From an uncultured Paracoccaceae bacterium (GTDB taxonomy: Bacteria > Pseudomonadota > Alphaproteobacteria > Rhodobacterales > Rhodobacteraceae): a stretch of DNA of 64,000 nucleotides. The position numbers were made by a program, and so were the translations under genes. Position 1 is the first letter of the stretch, and every line of letters starts with the position of its first letter. Location of the stretch: NCBI GenBank assembly GCA_947500005.1, contig CANMQJ010000020.1:1-64000 (forward strand). Reading direction: 5' to 3'. This document shows, piece by piece, positions 33,591 to 42,251 of the stretch. The notes beneath the pieces were generated by a model. That model saw nothing but the letters and a program-made list of their open reading frames with translations, made no database searches and was not told the origin of the DNA.

Positions 33591-33794
33591 AGATTTTGGT
33601 ACTCGAACTTGGTACGCGTTCTCGGGCACAGGTTTTAGTGCTGGACCTTAGCCGAATAGCGAGTCTCGACGGGCCGTGAAGCGGCAGCCCAACGCCAGAG
33701 CAGCAGCACGTATAACCCTTCGAGCCGGCTAAAATGCCTATTGACAGTGCGATTGCGGATTGCCTGTCGCGGCAAACTGATGTCGTTTGGCGCG

Positions 33795-34988
33795 ATGAAA
33801 CCGAGCGGTCCTTTCCTGTTCATCCTGGCCACCCTGATGATCGACGCCATCGGGGTCGGGATCGTGTTTCCGATCATGCCCGACCTGATGGCGCGCGTGG
33901 GCGCGGGCAGCACCGCCGAGGGGGCGCTGTGGGGCGGGATCATGATGTCGGGATATGCCGCGGCGATGTTCCTGTTCGGGCCGGTCGTGGGCAGCCTGTC
34001 GGATGCCTATGGGCGTCGGCCGGTGCTGATCACGGCGCTGGTCACGCTGACCATCGACTATGTCATCATGGCGCTGGCCGAGACCTACTGGATGCTGCTG
34101 GCGGGTCGTGTTCTCGCCGGCATGGCGGGGGCCACCTATATCACCGCGACGGCCTATATCGCCGATATCTCGCGCCCCGAGCAGCGCGCGGCGCGGTTCG
34201 GCATGATCGGCGCGGCCTTTGGCATCGGCTTCGTGCTGGGGCCGGCGCTGGGCGGCCTGGCCGCGGGCTGGCACCTGACGGCGCCGTTCTGGATCGCGGC
34301 GGCGCTGGCGGCGGCCAACGTGGCCTTCGGGTTCTTCATCCTGCCGGAATCGCTGAAACCCGAGAACCGGCGTCCCTTTGGCCGGCGCGATCTCAACCCG
34401 TTTGCCAGCATCCTGCGGGCCTTTGCCGTACCGGGCCTTGCCATTCCGCTTGTCTGCCTGTTCGTCTTCGAGTTCGCCAACATGGTCTATCCGACATTGT
34501 GGGCCTTCTGGGGGCGCGAGAGCTTTGGCTGGGATGCGTTCACCATCGGGCTGACACTGTCGGCCTATGGCGTGCTGATCGCCGGGGTTCAGGCGGGTAT
34601 CCTGCCGCGCCTGACACGCGTTCTGGGCGATTTCCGGACGCTGCTTGTGGCGGTCGCTGCGGGCGTCGTGGGCCTGGTGGGGTTCGGCTTTGCCGGAACG
34701 GTCTGGGCCGTCGCGATCCTGTTGCCGATCGCGGCGCTTTCGGACATGGCGCCGCCTGTGATGACCGCCTTTGCGGCCAACCGGGCGGCCGAGAATCAGC
34801 AGGGTCTTGTGCAGGGGGTGATCGCGTCATTGTCGTCGGTCGCCGCCGTCCTGGCGCCGCTGGTGATGACCGGCGTGTTCGAGCGTTTCGTCAGCGGCGA
34901 GGGGCTGTATCTTCCCGGGGCGCCGTTTCTTCTGAGCGCGGTGCTGATCGTCGCGATCCTTCCGCTGGTGTTGCGGCTGAAGCCGTGA
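33795..34988 (+). CDS. MFS drug/tetracycline-type efflux protein
   Basis: 397 residues, about 12 membrane segments, proton-driven exporter of the DHA1/TetA-like family. Signatures: LATLMIDAIGVGIVFPIMPD in segment 1, the motif-A loop GSLSDAYGRRPVLI, and the motif-C-type GIGFVLGPALGG in segment 5. The ATG at 33795 (MKPSGPFLF) is preferred; ATG 33780 is also in frame and neither has a strong ribosome binding site. The real substrate cannot be deduced. TTGACA at 33740 is a likely -35 box. Confidence 0.85.
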   Translation: MKPSGPFLFILATLMIDAIGVGIVFPIMPDLMARVGAGSTAEGALWGGIMMSGYAAAMFLFGPVVGSLSDAYGRRPVLITALVTLTIDYVIMALAETYWMLLAGRVLAGMAGATYITATAYIADISRPEQRAARFGMIGAAFGIGFVLGPALGGLAAGWHLTAPFWIAAALAAANVAFGFFILPESLKPENRRPFGRRDLNPFASILRAFAVPGLAIPLVCLFVFEFANMVYPTLWAFWGRESFGWDAFTIGLTLSAYGVLIAGVQAGILPRLTRVLGDFRTLLVAVAAGVVGLVGFGFAGTVWAVAILLPIAALSDMAPPVMTAFAANRAAENQQGLVQGVIASLSSVAAVLAPLVMTGVFERFVSGEGLYLPGAPFLLSAVLIVAILPLVLRLKP

Positions 34989-35073
34989 GCATCGGCCATG
35001 CTTGCCCTCGGGCGGGGTGCGGGCTAGGAGGCGGGCGAGGGACGACGAACGGGACAAGGCGCGGGAGAGCGGC

Positions 35074-36339
35074 ATGAACATTCTCATTCTCGGCGGCGGC
35101 GGGCGGGAGCATGCGCTGGCCTGGGCGGTGATGCAGAACCCCAAATGCGACAAGCTGATCGTGGCGCCGGGCAATGCCGGGATCGCGCAGATCGCGGAAT
35201 GCGCCTCGCTCGACATCAACAACGGTGCGGCGGTGGTGAATTTCGTGGACGGGAACGCCATCGACTTCGTCATCGTGGGGCCCGAGGCGCCGCTGGCCGC
35301 CGGCATCGGCGACCGGCTGCGCGAGGCGGGGGTGCTGGTCTTCGGCCCATCGGCCGAGGCGGCGCGGCTGGAGGCCTCGAAACGGTTCACCAAGGAGATC
35401 TGCGACGCGGCGGGAGCGCCCACCGCGGGATACGCGCATTTCACCGATCCGCAGGCGGCGAAGGAGTACGTGCGCGCGCAGGGGGCGCCCATCGTGGTCA
35501 AGGCCGACGGGCTGGCCGCGGGCAAGGGCGTGATCGTGGCGATGGACGAGGCCACCGCGCTGGAGGCCATCGACGACATGTTCGGCGGCGCCTTCGGCGG
35601 GGCGGGCGCCGAGGTGGTGATCGAGGAGTTCATGGAGGGCGAGGAGGCGTCGTTCTTCGTGCTGTGTGACGGCGAGGATGTGCTGCCCATCGGCACGGCG
35701 CAGGACCACAAGCGCGTGGGCGAAGGGGATACCGGCCTCAATACGGGCGGCATGGGTGCCTATTCGCCCGCGCCGGTGCTGACCGACGAGATCGCGGCGC
35801 GCGCGCTGGAGGAGATCGTCAAGCCCACCGTGGCCGAGATGGCGCGGCGGGGCACGCCCTACCAGGGGGTTCTCTATGCCGGGCTGATGATCCGGGACGG
35901 CGCGCCGCGGCTTGTGGAATACAACGTGCGCTTCGGCGACCCGGAGGCGCAGGTCCTGATGATGCGGCTGGGCGCGCAGGCGCTGGACCTGATGCATGCC
36001 GCCGCCGAGGGGCGGCTGGGCGAGGCCCGGGTGAACTGGGCCGAGGATCATGCGATGACGGTGGTGCTGGCGGCCGAGGGCTATCCGGGGGATTACGTCA
36101 AGGGCAGCGAGATCCGGGGGCTGGAGGCTCTGCCCGAGGACAGCTGGAACATGGTGTTCCATGCGGGGACAAGGCTCGAGGGCGGGCGGATGCTGGCCAA
36201 TGGCGGCCGGGTGCTGAACGTGACGGCGCGGGGGCGCAGCCTGGCCGAGGCGCGCGAGCGGGTCTATGCGATGGTGGATGCGATCGATTGGCCCGAGGGG
36301 TTCTGTCGCCGCGACATCGGCTGGCGGGCCTTGTCGTGA
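35074..36339 (+). CDS. purD: Phosphoribosylamine--glycine ligase
   Basis: 421 residues, ATP-grasp enzyme, second step of de novo purine synthesis (phosphoribosylamine + glycine + ATP to GAR). Signatures: MNILILGGGGREHALAWAVM, VIVGPEAPLAAGIGDRLR, IVVKADGLAAGKGVIVA, QDHKRVGEGDTGLNTGGMGA and EYNVRFGDPEAQVLM. The start is the ATG at 35074. It is monocistronic as far as can be seen. Confidence 0.95.
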   Translation: MNILILGGGGREHALAWAVMQNPKCDKLIVAPGNAGIAQIAECASLDINNGAAVVNFVDGNAIDFVIVGPEAPLAAGIGDRLREAGVLVFGPSAEAARLEASKRFTKEICDAAGAPTAGYAHFTDPQAAKEYVRAQGAPIVVKADGLAAGKGVIVAMDEATALEAIDDMFGGAFGGAGAEVVIEEFMEGEEASFFVLCDGEDVLPIGTAQDHKRVGEGDTGLNTGGMGAYSPAPVLTDEIAARALEEIVKPTVAEMARRGTPYQGVLYAGLMIRDGAPRLVEYNVRFGDPEAQVLMMRLGAQALDLMHAAAEGRLGEARVNWAEDHAMTVVLAAEGYPGDYVKGSEIRGLEALPEDSWNMVFHAGTRLEGGRMLANGGRVLNVTARGRSLAEARERVYAMVDAIDWPEGFCRRDIGWRALS

Positions 36340-36416
36340 GCCCCGAACGCCCCGGGGCGTCTTGACGTCTCGCGCGGGGCGGGGGCAAGCTTCGTCCCGG
36401 TGAGTGCGGGGGGTGC

Positions 36417-37712
36417 ATGGGACGGCGCAAGGCCCTTGTTCTGGGCGGTTATGGCCTGATCGGGTCGGCCTGCATGCGGGCGCTTGCGGCGGCGGGGTTC
36501 GAGGTCGTGGGCATGGGACGCTCGGGCGCGGCGGCGCGGGCCTCGGACGCCGGGGCGGAGTGGGTGATCCAGGATATCCCGTCGGTTTCGGTCGCGGAGT
36601 GGCGCGCGCTGTTGGCGGGTGTCGACGTGGTGGTGAATGCCGCCGGCGCGCTTCAGGACGGGGCGCGGAACGATCTGGAAGCGATCCATGTGAGTGCGGT
36701 GGCGCGGCTGGTGGAGGCCGCCGGGCCGGGCCTGCGGATCGTGCAGATCTCGGCCGCGGGCGTATCGGCGGAGGCGTCCACGGCGTTTTTCCGGACCAAG
36801 GCGCGCGGCGATGCGATCGTGCAGGGGGCCGCGGACTGGGTGATCCTGCGGCCGGTTCTGGTACTGGCGGAGGAGGCCTATGGCGGCACGGCGCTGTTGC
36901 GCGCGGCGGCGGGTTTGCCCTGGGTGCTGCCGCAGGTGCTGCCGGGCGCGCAGGTGCAGACGGTCCATGTGGGCGATCTGGCCGGGGCCGTCGTCGCGGC
37001 GGCGCGTGGAGAGGTTCCCTCGGGCACGGTGGCGGATCTGACGGAGGCGGGATCGCGCAGCTTTCCCGAGGTGCTTGTGGCGGTGCGGCGCTGGCAGGGT
37101 TGGCCGGAGCCGGTGCTGCGGCCGCGCGTTCCCGGTGTCGTGCTGGCCGGTCTGGGCCGGTGCGCGGACCTGCTGGGGCATCTGGGCTGGCGCTCGCCGC
37201 TCAGGACGACGGCGTTGCGGGCGCTGTCTGCGGGGGTGCGGGGTGATCCCGCTGCCTGGGCGAGGGTGGGCGGGAGGCCCTGCCGCGCGCTGGAGGAGAC
37301 GCTGGCGACGCTGCCCGCGACGCGGCAGGAGCGGCTTTTCGCGCGCGCCTACTGGGCGCTGCCGCTGTCCATCGGGGTGCTGTCGCTGTTCTGGGTCGCC
37401 ACGGGGGCGATCACGCTGTCGGATCCGGGCCGGGCGGTATCGCTGCTGACCCAGCGGGGCGTGGCCGAGGGCGTGGCGTGGGGCGCCGTGATCGGCGGGG
37501 CGGTGGCGGATCTGGCGCTTGGCTGTGCGATCCTGTGGCGGCGCTGGGCGCGGCCTGCCGCGTTGGGGATGGTGGGCCTGTCCGCGCTCTACCTGATAAG
37601 CGCCGTGGTGGTCGCGCCCGACCTTTGGGCCGATCCGCTGGGGCCGATGGTCAAGGTGCTGCCGGGGATGGTGCTGGCCCTGATCGTCTGGCTGTGGGTG
37701 GAGGAGCGATGA
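36417..37712 (+). CDS. NAD(P)-binding (SDR-type) protein fused to a DoxX-like membrane domain
   Basis: 431 residues. The N-terminal half is an extended-SDR/NmrA-like Rossmann domain: KALVLGGYGLIGSACMRALA binds the cofactor, followed by VDVVVNAAGALQDG and IVQISAAGVS. From about residue 300 there are four hydrophobic segments of DoxX-like type (PLSIGVLSLFWVATGAITLS, then GGAVADLALGCAILW and KVLPGMVLALIVWLWV). The fusion suggests a membrane-tethered oxidoreductase or epimerase; substrate unknown. Its stop overlaps the next start (ATGA), so both are coupled. Confidence 0.8.
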   Translation: MGRRKALVLGGYGLIGSACMRALAAAGFEVVGMGRSGAAARASDAGAEWVIQDIPSVSVAEWRALLAGVDVVVNAAGALQDGARNDLEAIHVSAVARLVEAAGPGLRIVQISAAGVSAEASTAFFRTKARGDAIVQGAADWVILRPVLVLAEEAYGGTALLRAAAGLPWVLPQVLPGAQVQTVHVGDLAGAVVAAARGEVPSGTVADLTEAGSRSFPEVLVAVRRWQGWPEPVLRPRVPGVVLAGLGRCADLLGHLGWRSPLRTTALRALSAGVRGDPAAWARVGGRPCRALEETLATLPATRQERLFARAYWALPLSIGVLSLFWVATGAITLSDPGRAVSLLTQRGVAEGVAWGAVIGGAVADLALGCAILWRRWARPAALGMVGLSALYLISAVVVAPDLWADPLGPMVKVLPGMVLALIVWLWVEER

Positions 37713-38176
37713 GCTACGAGCTTTTGCGGTTCCTGCATGTTCTGGGGGCGACGGTACTGCTGGGCACCGGGGCGGGGATCGCCTTTTTCATGGTCGTGGC
37801 GCATCGCAGCGGGGAGGCGCGGCTTATCGCGCATGTGGCCGGGATCGTGGTGCTGGCCGACACGGTCTTTACCGCCACGGCGGCGGTGGTGCAGCCGGTC
37901 ACGGGGCTGTTGCTGGCCCGCGTTGCGGGCTGGCCGGTGCTGGAGGGTTGGGTCGCCTGGTCGATCGGCCTCTACCTTGTCGTGGGGGCCTTCTGGCTGC
38001 CGGTGGTTTGGATGCAGATCCGGATGCGGAACCTGGCCCGCGCCGCGCGCGATGCGGGCGGGCCGCTGCCCGCGCTCTATCACCGGCTGTTCCGGCTGTG
38101 GTGCGCCTGCGGCTTTCCCGCGCTGGCCGCGATGCTGGCGATCCTGTGGCTGATGCTGACGCGGCCGCCGCTGTGA
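37709..38176 (+). CDS. DUF2269 integral membrane protein
   Basis: 155 residues, four predicted membrane segments, beginning SYELLRFLHVLGATVLLGTG with the conserved early His (LRFLHVLGA) of DUF2269 proteins, which resemble haem- or copper-handling CopD-like membrane proteins. It is translationally coupled to the SDR/DoxX fusion, so the two probably act together at the membrane. Biochemical role unknown. Confidence 0.8.
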   Translation: MSYELLRFLHVLGATVLLGTGAGIAFFMVVAHRSGEARLIAHVAGIVVLADTVFTATAAVVQPVTGLLLARVAGWPVLEGWVAWSIGLYLVVGAFWLPVVWMQIRMRNLARAARDAGGPLPALYHRLFRLWCACGFPALAAMLAILWLMLTRPPL

Positions 38177-38245
38177 GCGGTGCCTTTGCGGTTTTCTCTT
38201 GTCGGGCGCTGCGATAGTGTAACGCACCAACCACGCGGAGAGGTG

Positions 38246-38860
38246 ATGGGCGGCGAGCTGGACAAAGAGACGCTGGACGCGCTTTACGCGCGGCGGGACC
38301 TGATGGCGCTGGCCTTCGACTGGGTGCCGGTCGGCATCGTCGTGACCGAGGCGCGCGTGATCCGCGAGGTCAACCGGCGGTTCTGCGCGATGTTCGGATA
38401 CAGCCGCGAGGAATTTCTGGACCAGCTTTTCGCCTTTCTCTACCCGACCGAGGCGGAGTTCCAGAACGTTCTGCACCGGGGCGACAAGGACCTGGGCGAG
38501 GGCAATCTCTACTGGGACGAGCGGGTGATGCGGCGCAAGTCGGGCGAGCTGTTCTGGTGCCGGGTGCGGGGGCAGACATTCACCCCCGAGGACCCGTTGG
38601 CGCGCGCGGTCTGGACCTTTGCCGACCTGTCGGAGACGCGGCCCTACCAGCCGCTGACGCAGCGCGAGCGGGAGGTGTTCTCGCTTCTGGGCGAGGGCAA
38701 GACCAGCAAGGAGATCGCGCGCGAGCTGGCGCTGAGCTATCGCACGGTGGAGGTGCACCGGGCGCGGCTGCTCAAGAAATTCGGGGTGAACAATACCGCC
38801 GCGCTGTTCCAGTCGCTGGGCGACATCCAGGGCGCCCATGTGGTGGAGACGGGGCCCTGA
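38246..38860 (+). CDS. PAS-LuxR transcriptional regulator
   Basis: 204 residues. The N-terminal PAS domain (about 25-125) shows DWVPVGIVVTEARVIREVNR, FGYSREEFLDQ and RRKSGELFWCRVRGQ. The C-terminal LuxR/GerE helix-turn-helix (about 140-195) shows LTQREREVFSLLGEGKTSKE then ALSYRTVEVHRARLLKKFGV. There is no receiver domain. The ATG at 38246 has a GGAGAGG ribosome binding site. It is convergent with the caspase-like gene, 19 bases apart, so it may or may not control the adjacent operon; a ligand (redox, light or small molecule) is unknown. Confidence 0.88.
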   Translation: MGGELDKETLDALYARRDLMALAFDWVPVGIVVTEARVIREVNRRFCAMFGYSREEFLDQLFAFLYPTEAEFQNVLHRGDKDLGEGNLYWDERVMRRKSGELFWCRVRGQTFTPEDPLARAVWTFADLSETRPYQPLTQREREVFSLLGEGKTSKEIARELALSYRTVEVHRARLLKKFGVNNTAALFQSLGDIQGAHVVETGP

Positions 38861-38879
38861 ACGTCTTTTTGCGCGCAGG

Positions 38880-41800
38880 CTAGCCGATGTCGATATCGGC
38901 GATCAGCGATTTGCGGGTCTCGGCCAGACGGGATTTCACCAGTTCGCGGATGTCGGCGTAGATCGTCGGGCTGAGCGACAGTTTCTGGGCTGAAAGCCAG
39001 TATTCAAGCTCGTTCTTGCACCATGAGACGAAGAGGATGTTCTGCTTCCTGTCCCGGAAGGTGAAGCTGAACGCCCCCAGCGCCATGCTGACGACATCGC
39101 CCGCGGCCTCGGCGCTGCCGATCTGGAAATTGCCGCCGGTGGTTCGCGAGGTTTCGAAGTCGAACAGGGTGATCTTTCCATCGTCGGCGGCCAGTCCGCG
39201 CAGCGCCTCGATGGCGCTTTCGACGATCCCGAACTGGTTGCCGGTGGCGACCTGGGCCAGCGTGGCGAGGATCACCTTGTCGAAGCTGCCATTGCCCTGC
39301 ATCTTCTGGCTGGTGCGGAAGGGTGCGGCCTCGCGGCTCCAGCCGAGAAGGCCCAGGATCTCCATGTACTGCGCCAGCCATTGCTCGCGGTCGGCGACGG
39401 GGTCGGCCTTGGCGTCGGCGGCGCGCTGCGCGAAGAGAGTCGAGAGCAGCACGTCCTCTTTCTGGCCGGGGGTCAGGTTCTCGACGAAGGAGATCACGCT
39501 TTTCGCGCTGACCGCAGCCTTGAGGGCCTGCTGATGCGCGGCGGTGGTGGCCTGCGGGTCGAAGCCGCTGGCGTCCCGGCTGACCGGTGTCGAGAAGGCC
39601 GAGCCGCCGCCGCCGCGGGTCGCGGCCCGTTCGGGGCCGAGATCCACCTCCTCGATCCGGGCGACGCGTTCGGTGACGTTTCGCGGCGGCTGCGGACCAA
39701 GCGGAGATTGCGCGGGCAGGGCCTGGTCGCGGAAGGCGGGCGGCCATGTGGAGGGGTGGCCGCGGGTATCGACATGGGTGAAGCTGTTGTAGCGCCCGAT
39801 CCCGCCGGTGAAGAGGCCTTCGCGGTCGCGCATCCAGCGCAGCGCGGTGGCGACCTCGGGCGCGGGCATTCCACGCACCTGGAAATCGAGCGCGTTGAAC
39901 TGCATGTGCAGGCTGCTGCCCGCCCCGCCGATGCAGGCATTGTAGGCGGGCGCGCGATAGGCGTTGGTGATCGCGACCGGCCGGCCGAGCCGCGCGCGCA
40001 GTTGGTCGAGCACCCGCGCCGTGCCGGCGATGTTGGGCCAGAGGTGACGCGGCGGATAGGTGTTCTTGCCCGCACAGCTGCCGCCGGGGGTGTTATGCGC
40101 GCCGCCCAGGATGAGGAACTCGTCGGTCGAGAAATGCACCAGGCCGAGCGAACGGATGAAGGCGTCGAAATCGGGATAGTCCGGCCAGTCCGACACGCCA
40201 CGGGACCGGACGGGGCCGCGTGCCTTGCGGGCATAGATCGCCTCGACCTCGGCCTCGGGCAGGATGTCGTTCTCCATCCCTTCGTCCTGTTCGACGTGTT
40301 GAACAGGGCCGGGACCTTGCACGGCGGGGGTGCCGATCCCTGCGGGGCGGGTTTCGGGGCGCAGGGTGAAGGGGCGGTGGCCGGTGAAGACCGGCTCGCG
40401 CTGAAGCCGGTCGAAGAGTTGCGGGGTCTGGCTGGGGTCGCCGATGCGCTGATCGATGGCGGTTCGAAAGGCGTGATAGTCGCCCGAGAACCGGCCGCCG
40501 TCCCAGACCTGGAGCAGGGCGCCGGTGAAGGCGCCGTTCTGCGGGCCGTCCATCGCGAACTGCTCGTCCTTGCAGGCGCCGAGATTGAGCACCGAGGCCC
40601 GGATCGGGGTCGAAAGCGGCGACATCATCACGCTTTCCTTGAGCGCGCCATAGGATTTCGAAGCGTCGCGATAGGCGGCCTCGTTCGCGCGCCAGACCCT
40701 GTCCTCGACATGGAGCGGCATGGCGCGGACGGCGGGCCCGGCCTCGAGCCGCTGGCCGAAAAGCTCGGCGGGAAGGGAGGGGCCGAACCGGGCCATCGAG
40801 CCCGAATGGCAGGTATCGGGAACCATCAGGACGCGCACGCCGGGGCGGAACTTCGTCCAGAGCATGTAGAGCTCGTCATCGGCGATCTGGAAATCGTAGA
40901 GGCAGAGCGTTTCGTCCATCTTCTGGTCGCCGTCGTGATCCTCGTCCTGGTTGAAGTCGGGGATGCGGCCACCGTGGCCCGAGACGGTGAACAGGAACAT
41001 GTCGCCCGCGACGAGGATGCCTGCGGCCTTCTCGATCTCGGCCACCACCTGCGCGCGGGTGGCGTCGGCGGTGAGCAGTTGCACCGGCTCGAACCCTTCG
41101 GCGACGGCGAGGGCCTGCATCGCGTGGGCATCGGCCTCGCAGGCGGTCAGCGCGCCGTCCCAACCGGCATAATGGCCCGGATCGACGGTGTTCAGCCCGA
41201 CATGGAGCGACAGGCCGCGCGGTCCGTCCTCGGCGATGATCTCGGGGGTGCCCATCGCGCGCGTCAGTTCGGACGCCCGGCCGAAGGGGCCGCTGATGAC
41301 GCGGGGAGGCATGGCGCGGCTGTTGGCGATGCGGTGGATCTCGTTGGCGAATTTCTGCGCCACGTCGCGATAGCCCGCATCGGTCGGGTGCAACCCGTCA
41401 TGCCAGCGGTGATCGCCCACCACGCGGCGGCAGTCGATATAGGTGACATGGGGCATGGAATTCGCCAGCCGTCGCAGGCCCCGGTTGAACTGGTCCATCA
41501 TGTCGGCGGCGATGGCCTTTTGCAGCCCGCGATCGCGGATACCGCGCGAGGCCATCGGCTTGCCGAGCCAGCGGTCGTTGTTGGGCACCGGGTAATCGTA
41601 GCCGTGGCAGATGATCCCGACATGCGGGAAGCTCTGCTGGACCTGCCGGAACATCCGGCCGTAATGGTGCAGCGCGTCGTTCAGCAGTGCCTGGAACGAG
41701 GGCAGGAGGTAATCCGCCGGGGCGAGATCGGGGTGAAACTCCTCGAGATGGGAGGCCAGCGCACCGCCCGCCACGAGGTCGTTGCCGCCGCCCGAGAGCA

Positions 41801-42251
41801 GCAGGACGCGGGCGCCGGTATCGGAGAGGGCGGCCATGTATTCCTGCTGATCGGCCATCCGCTTGAGCAGGTCGCCCGCCGCGCCCAGCGAATAGACCGC
41901 GTAGACGCTCATCAGGTGGTCGATCGTGTCGGTGAGAAGGATCGGGTACTGGAACCAGCTGTCGCCCTCGGAGACGATGATCGGCCCGGTATAACCCTCG
42001 GCAAGCTTGGCGTGGAACCGGTTGCGGCGGTTCATCCGGGCGAACCAGTTGGCCGAGTTCATCAGCATGGCGGTCCGTTGCGCCCCCTGCACGCCGCGCG
42101 GGATCTGAACCGTGGCCGGGTTCAGCCTGAGCTGCGGATCGAAGGGCCGGGAGCGGTCCTCGTCAACCACGAAATATTCCGCCAGCTCCTTTTCGTCGAG
42201 GCTGGGGTCGGCCATCTTGTCCATCAGTTGTTCAACCGTGATCTTGGTCAT
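38880..42251 (-). CDS. Multidomain protein: SGNH hydrolase + caspase-like protease + M15-like peptidase
   Basis: 1123 residues from the ATG at 42249-42251 (AAGGGAGCGAGCG upstream; 4-base overlap with the previous stop). Region 1 (about 85-310) looks like an SGNH/GDSL hydrolase: Ser98 in SEGDSWFQYP, Asn157 in SGGGNDLV, Asp285/His288 in DGLHPTDAGY. Region 2 (about 345-620) is a caspase-like C14 domain: His426 in VSGHGGR, Cys481 in PDTCHSGS, and the small-subunit signature QNGAFTGALL. Region 3 (about 700-830) resembles M15 D-Ala-D-Ala peptidases: His782, Asp789 and His826 (SLHMQFNALDF, FTHVD). The last 200 residues are a domain I do not recognise. No signal peptide is seen. Catalytic activity is inferred from motifs only. 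Confidence 0.85.
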   Translation of the reverse strand: MTKITVEQLMDKMADPSLDEKELAEYFVVDEDRSRPFDPQLRLNPATVQIPRGVQGAQRTAMLMNSANWFARMNRRNRFHAKLAEGYTGPIIVSEGDSWFQYPILLTDTIDHLMSVYAVYSLGAAGDLLKRMADQQEYMAALSDTGARVLLLSGGGNDLVAGGALASHLEEFHPDLAPADYLLPSFQALLNDALHHYGRMFRQVQQSFPHVGIICHGYDYPVPNNDRWLGKPMASRGIRDRGLQKAIAADMMDQFNRGLRRLANSMPHVTYIDCRRVVGDHRWHDGLHPTDAGYRDVAQKFANEIHRIANSRAMPPRVISGPFGRASELTRAMGTPEIIAEDGPRGLSLHVGLNTVDPGHYAGWDGALTACEADAHAMQALAVAEGFEPVQLLTADATRAQVVAEIEKAAGILVAGDMFLFTVSGHGGRIPDFNQDEDHDGDQKMDETLCLYDFQIADDELYMLWTKFRPGVRVLMVPDTCHSGSMARFGPSLPAELFGQRLEAGPAVRAMPLHVEDRVWRANEAAYRDASKSYGALKESVMMSPLSTPIRASVLNLGACKDEQFAMDGPQNGAFTGALLQVWDGGRFSGDYHAFRTAIDQRIGDPSQTPQLFDRLQREPVFTGHRPFTLRPETRPAGIGTPAVQGPGPVQHVEQDEGMENDILPEAEVEAIYARKARGPVRSRGVSDWPDYPDFDAFIRSLGLVHFSTDEFLILGGAHNTPGGSCAGKNTYPPRHLWPNIAGTARVLDQLRARLGRPVAITNAYRAPAYNACIGGAGSSLHMQFNALDFQVRGMPAPEVATALRWMRDREGLFTGGIGRYNSFTHVDTRGHPSTWPPAFRDQALPAQSPLGPQPPRNVTERVARIEEVDLGPERAATRGGGGSAFSTPVSRDASGFDPQATTAAHQQALKAAVSAKSVISFVENLTPGQKEDVLLSTLFAQRAADAKADPVADREQWLAQYMEILGLLGWSREAAPFRTSQKMQGNGSFDKVILATLAQVATGNQFGIVESAIEALRGLAADDGKITLFDFETSRTTGGNFQIGSAEAAGDVVSMALGAFSFTFRDRKQNILFVSWCKNELEYWLSAQKLSLSPTIYADIRELVKSRLAETRKSLIADIDIG

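Noticed and set aside
33635..33780. Possible small gene or tRNA fragment between the HNH and MFS genes
   Set aside because: Short hydrophobic frames exist on the minus strand, but none has a start signal, and no tRNA fold is present. Nothing supportable.
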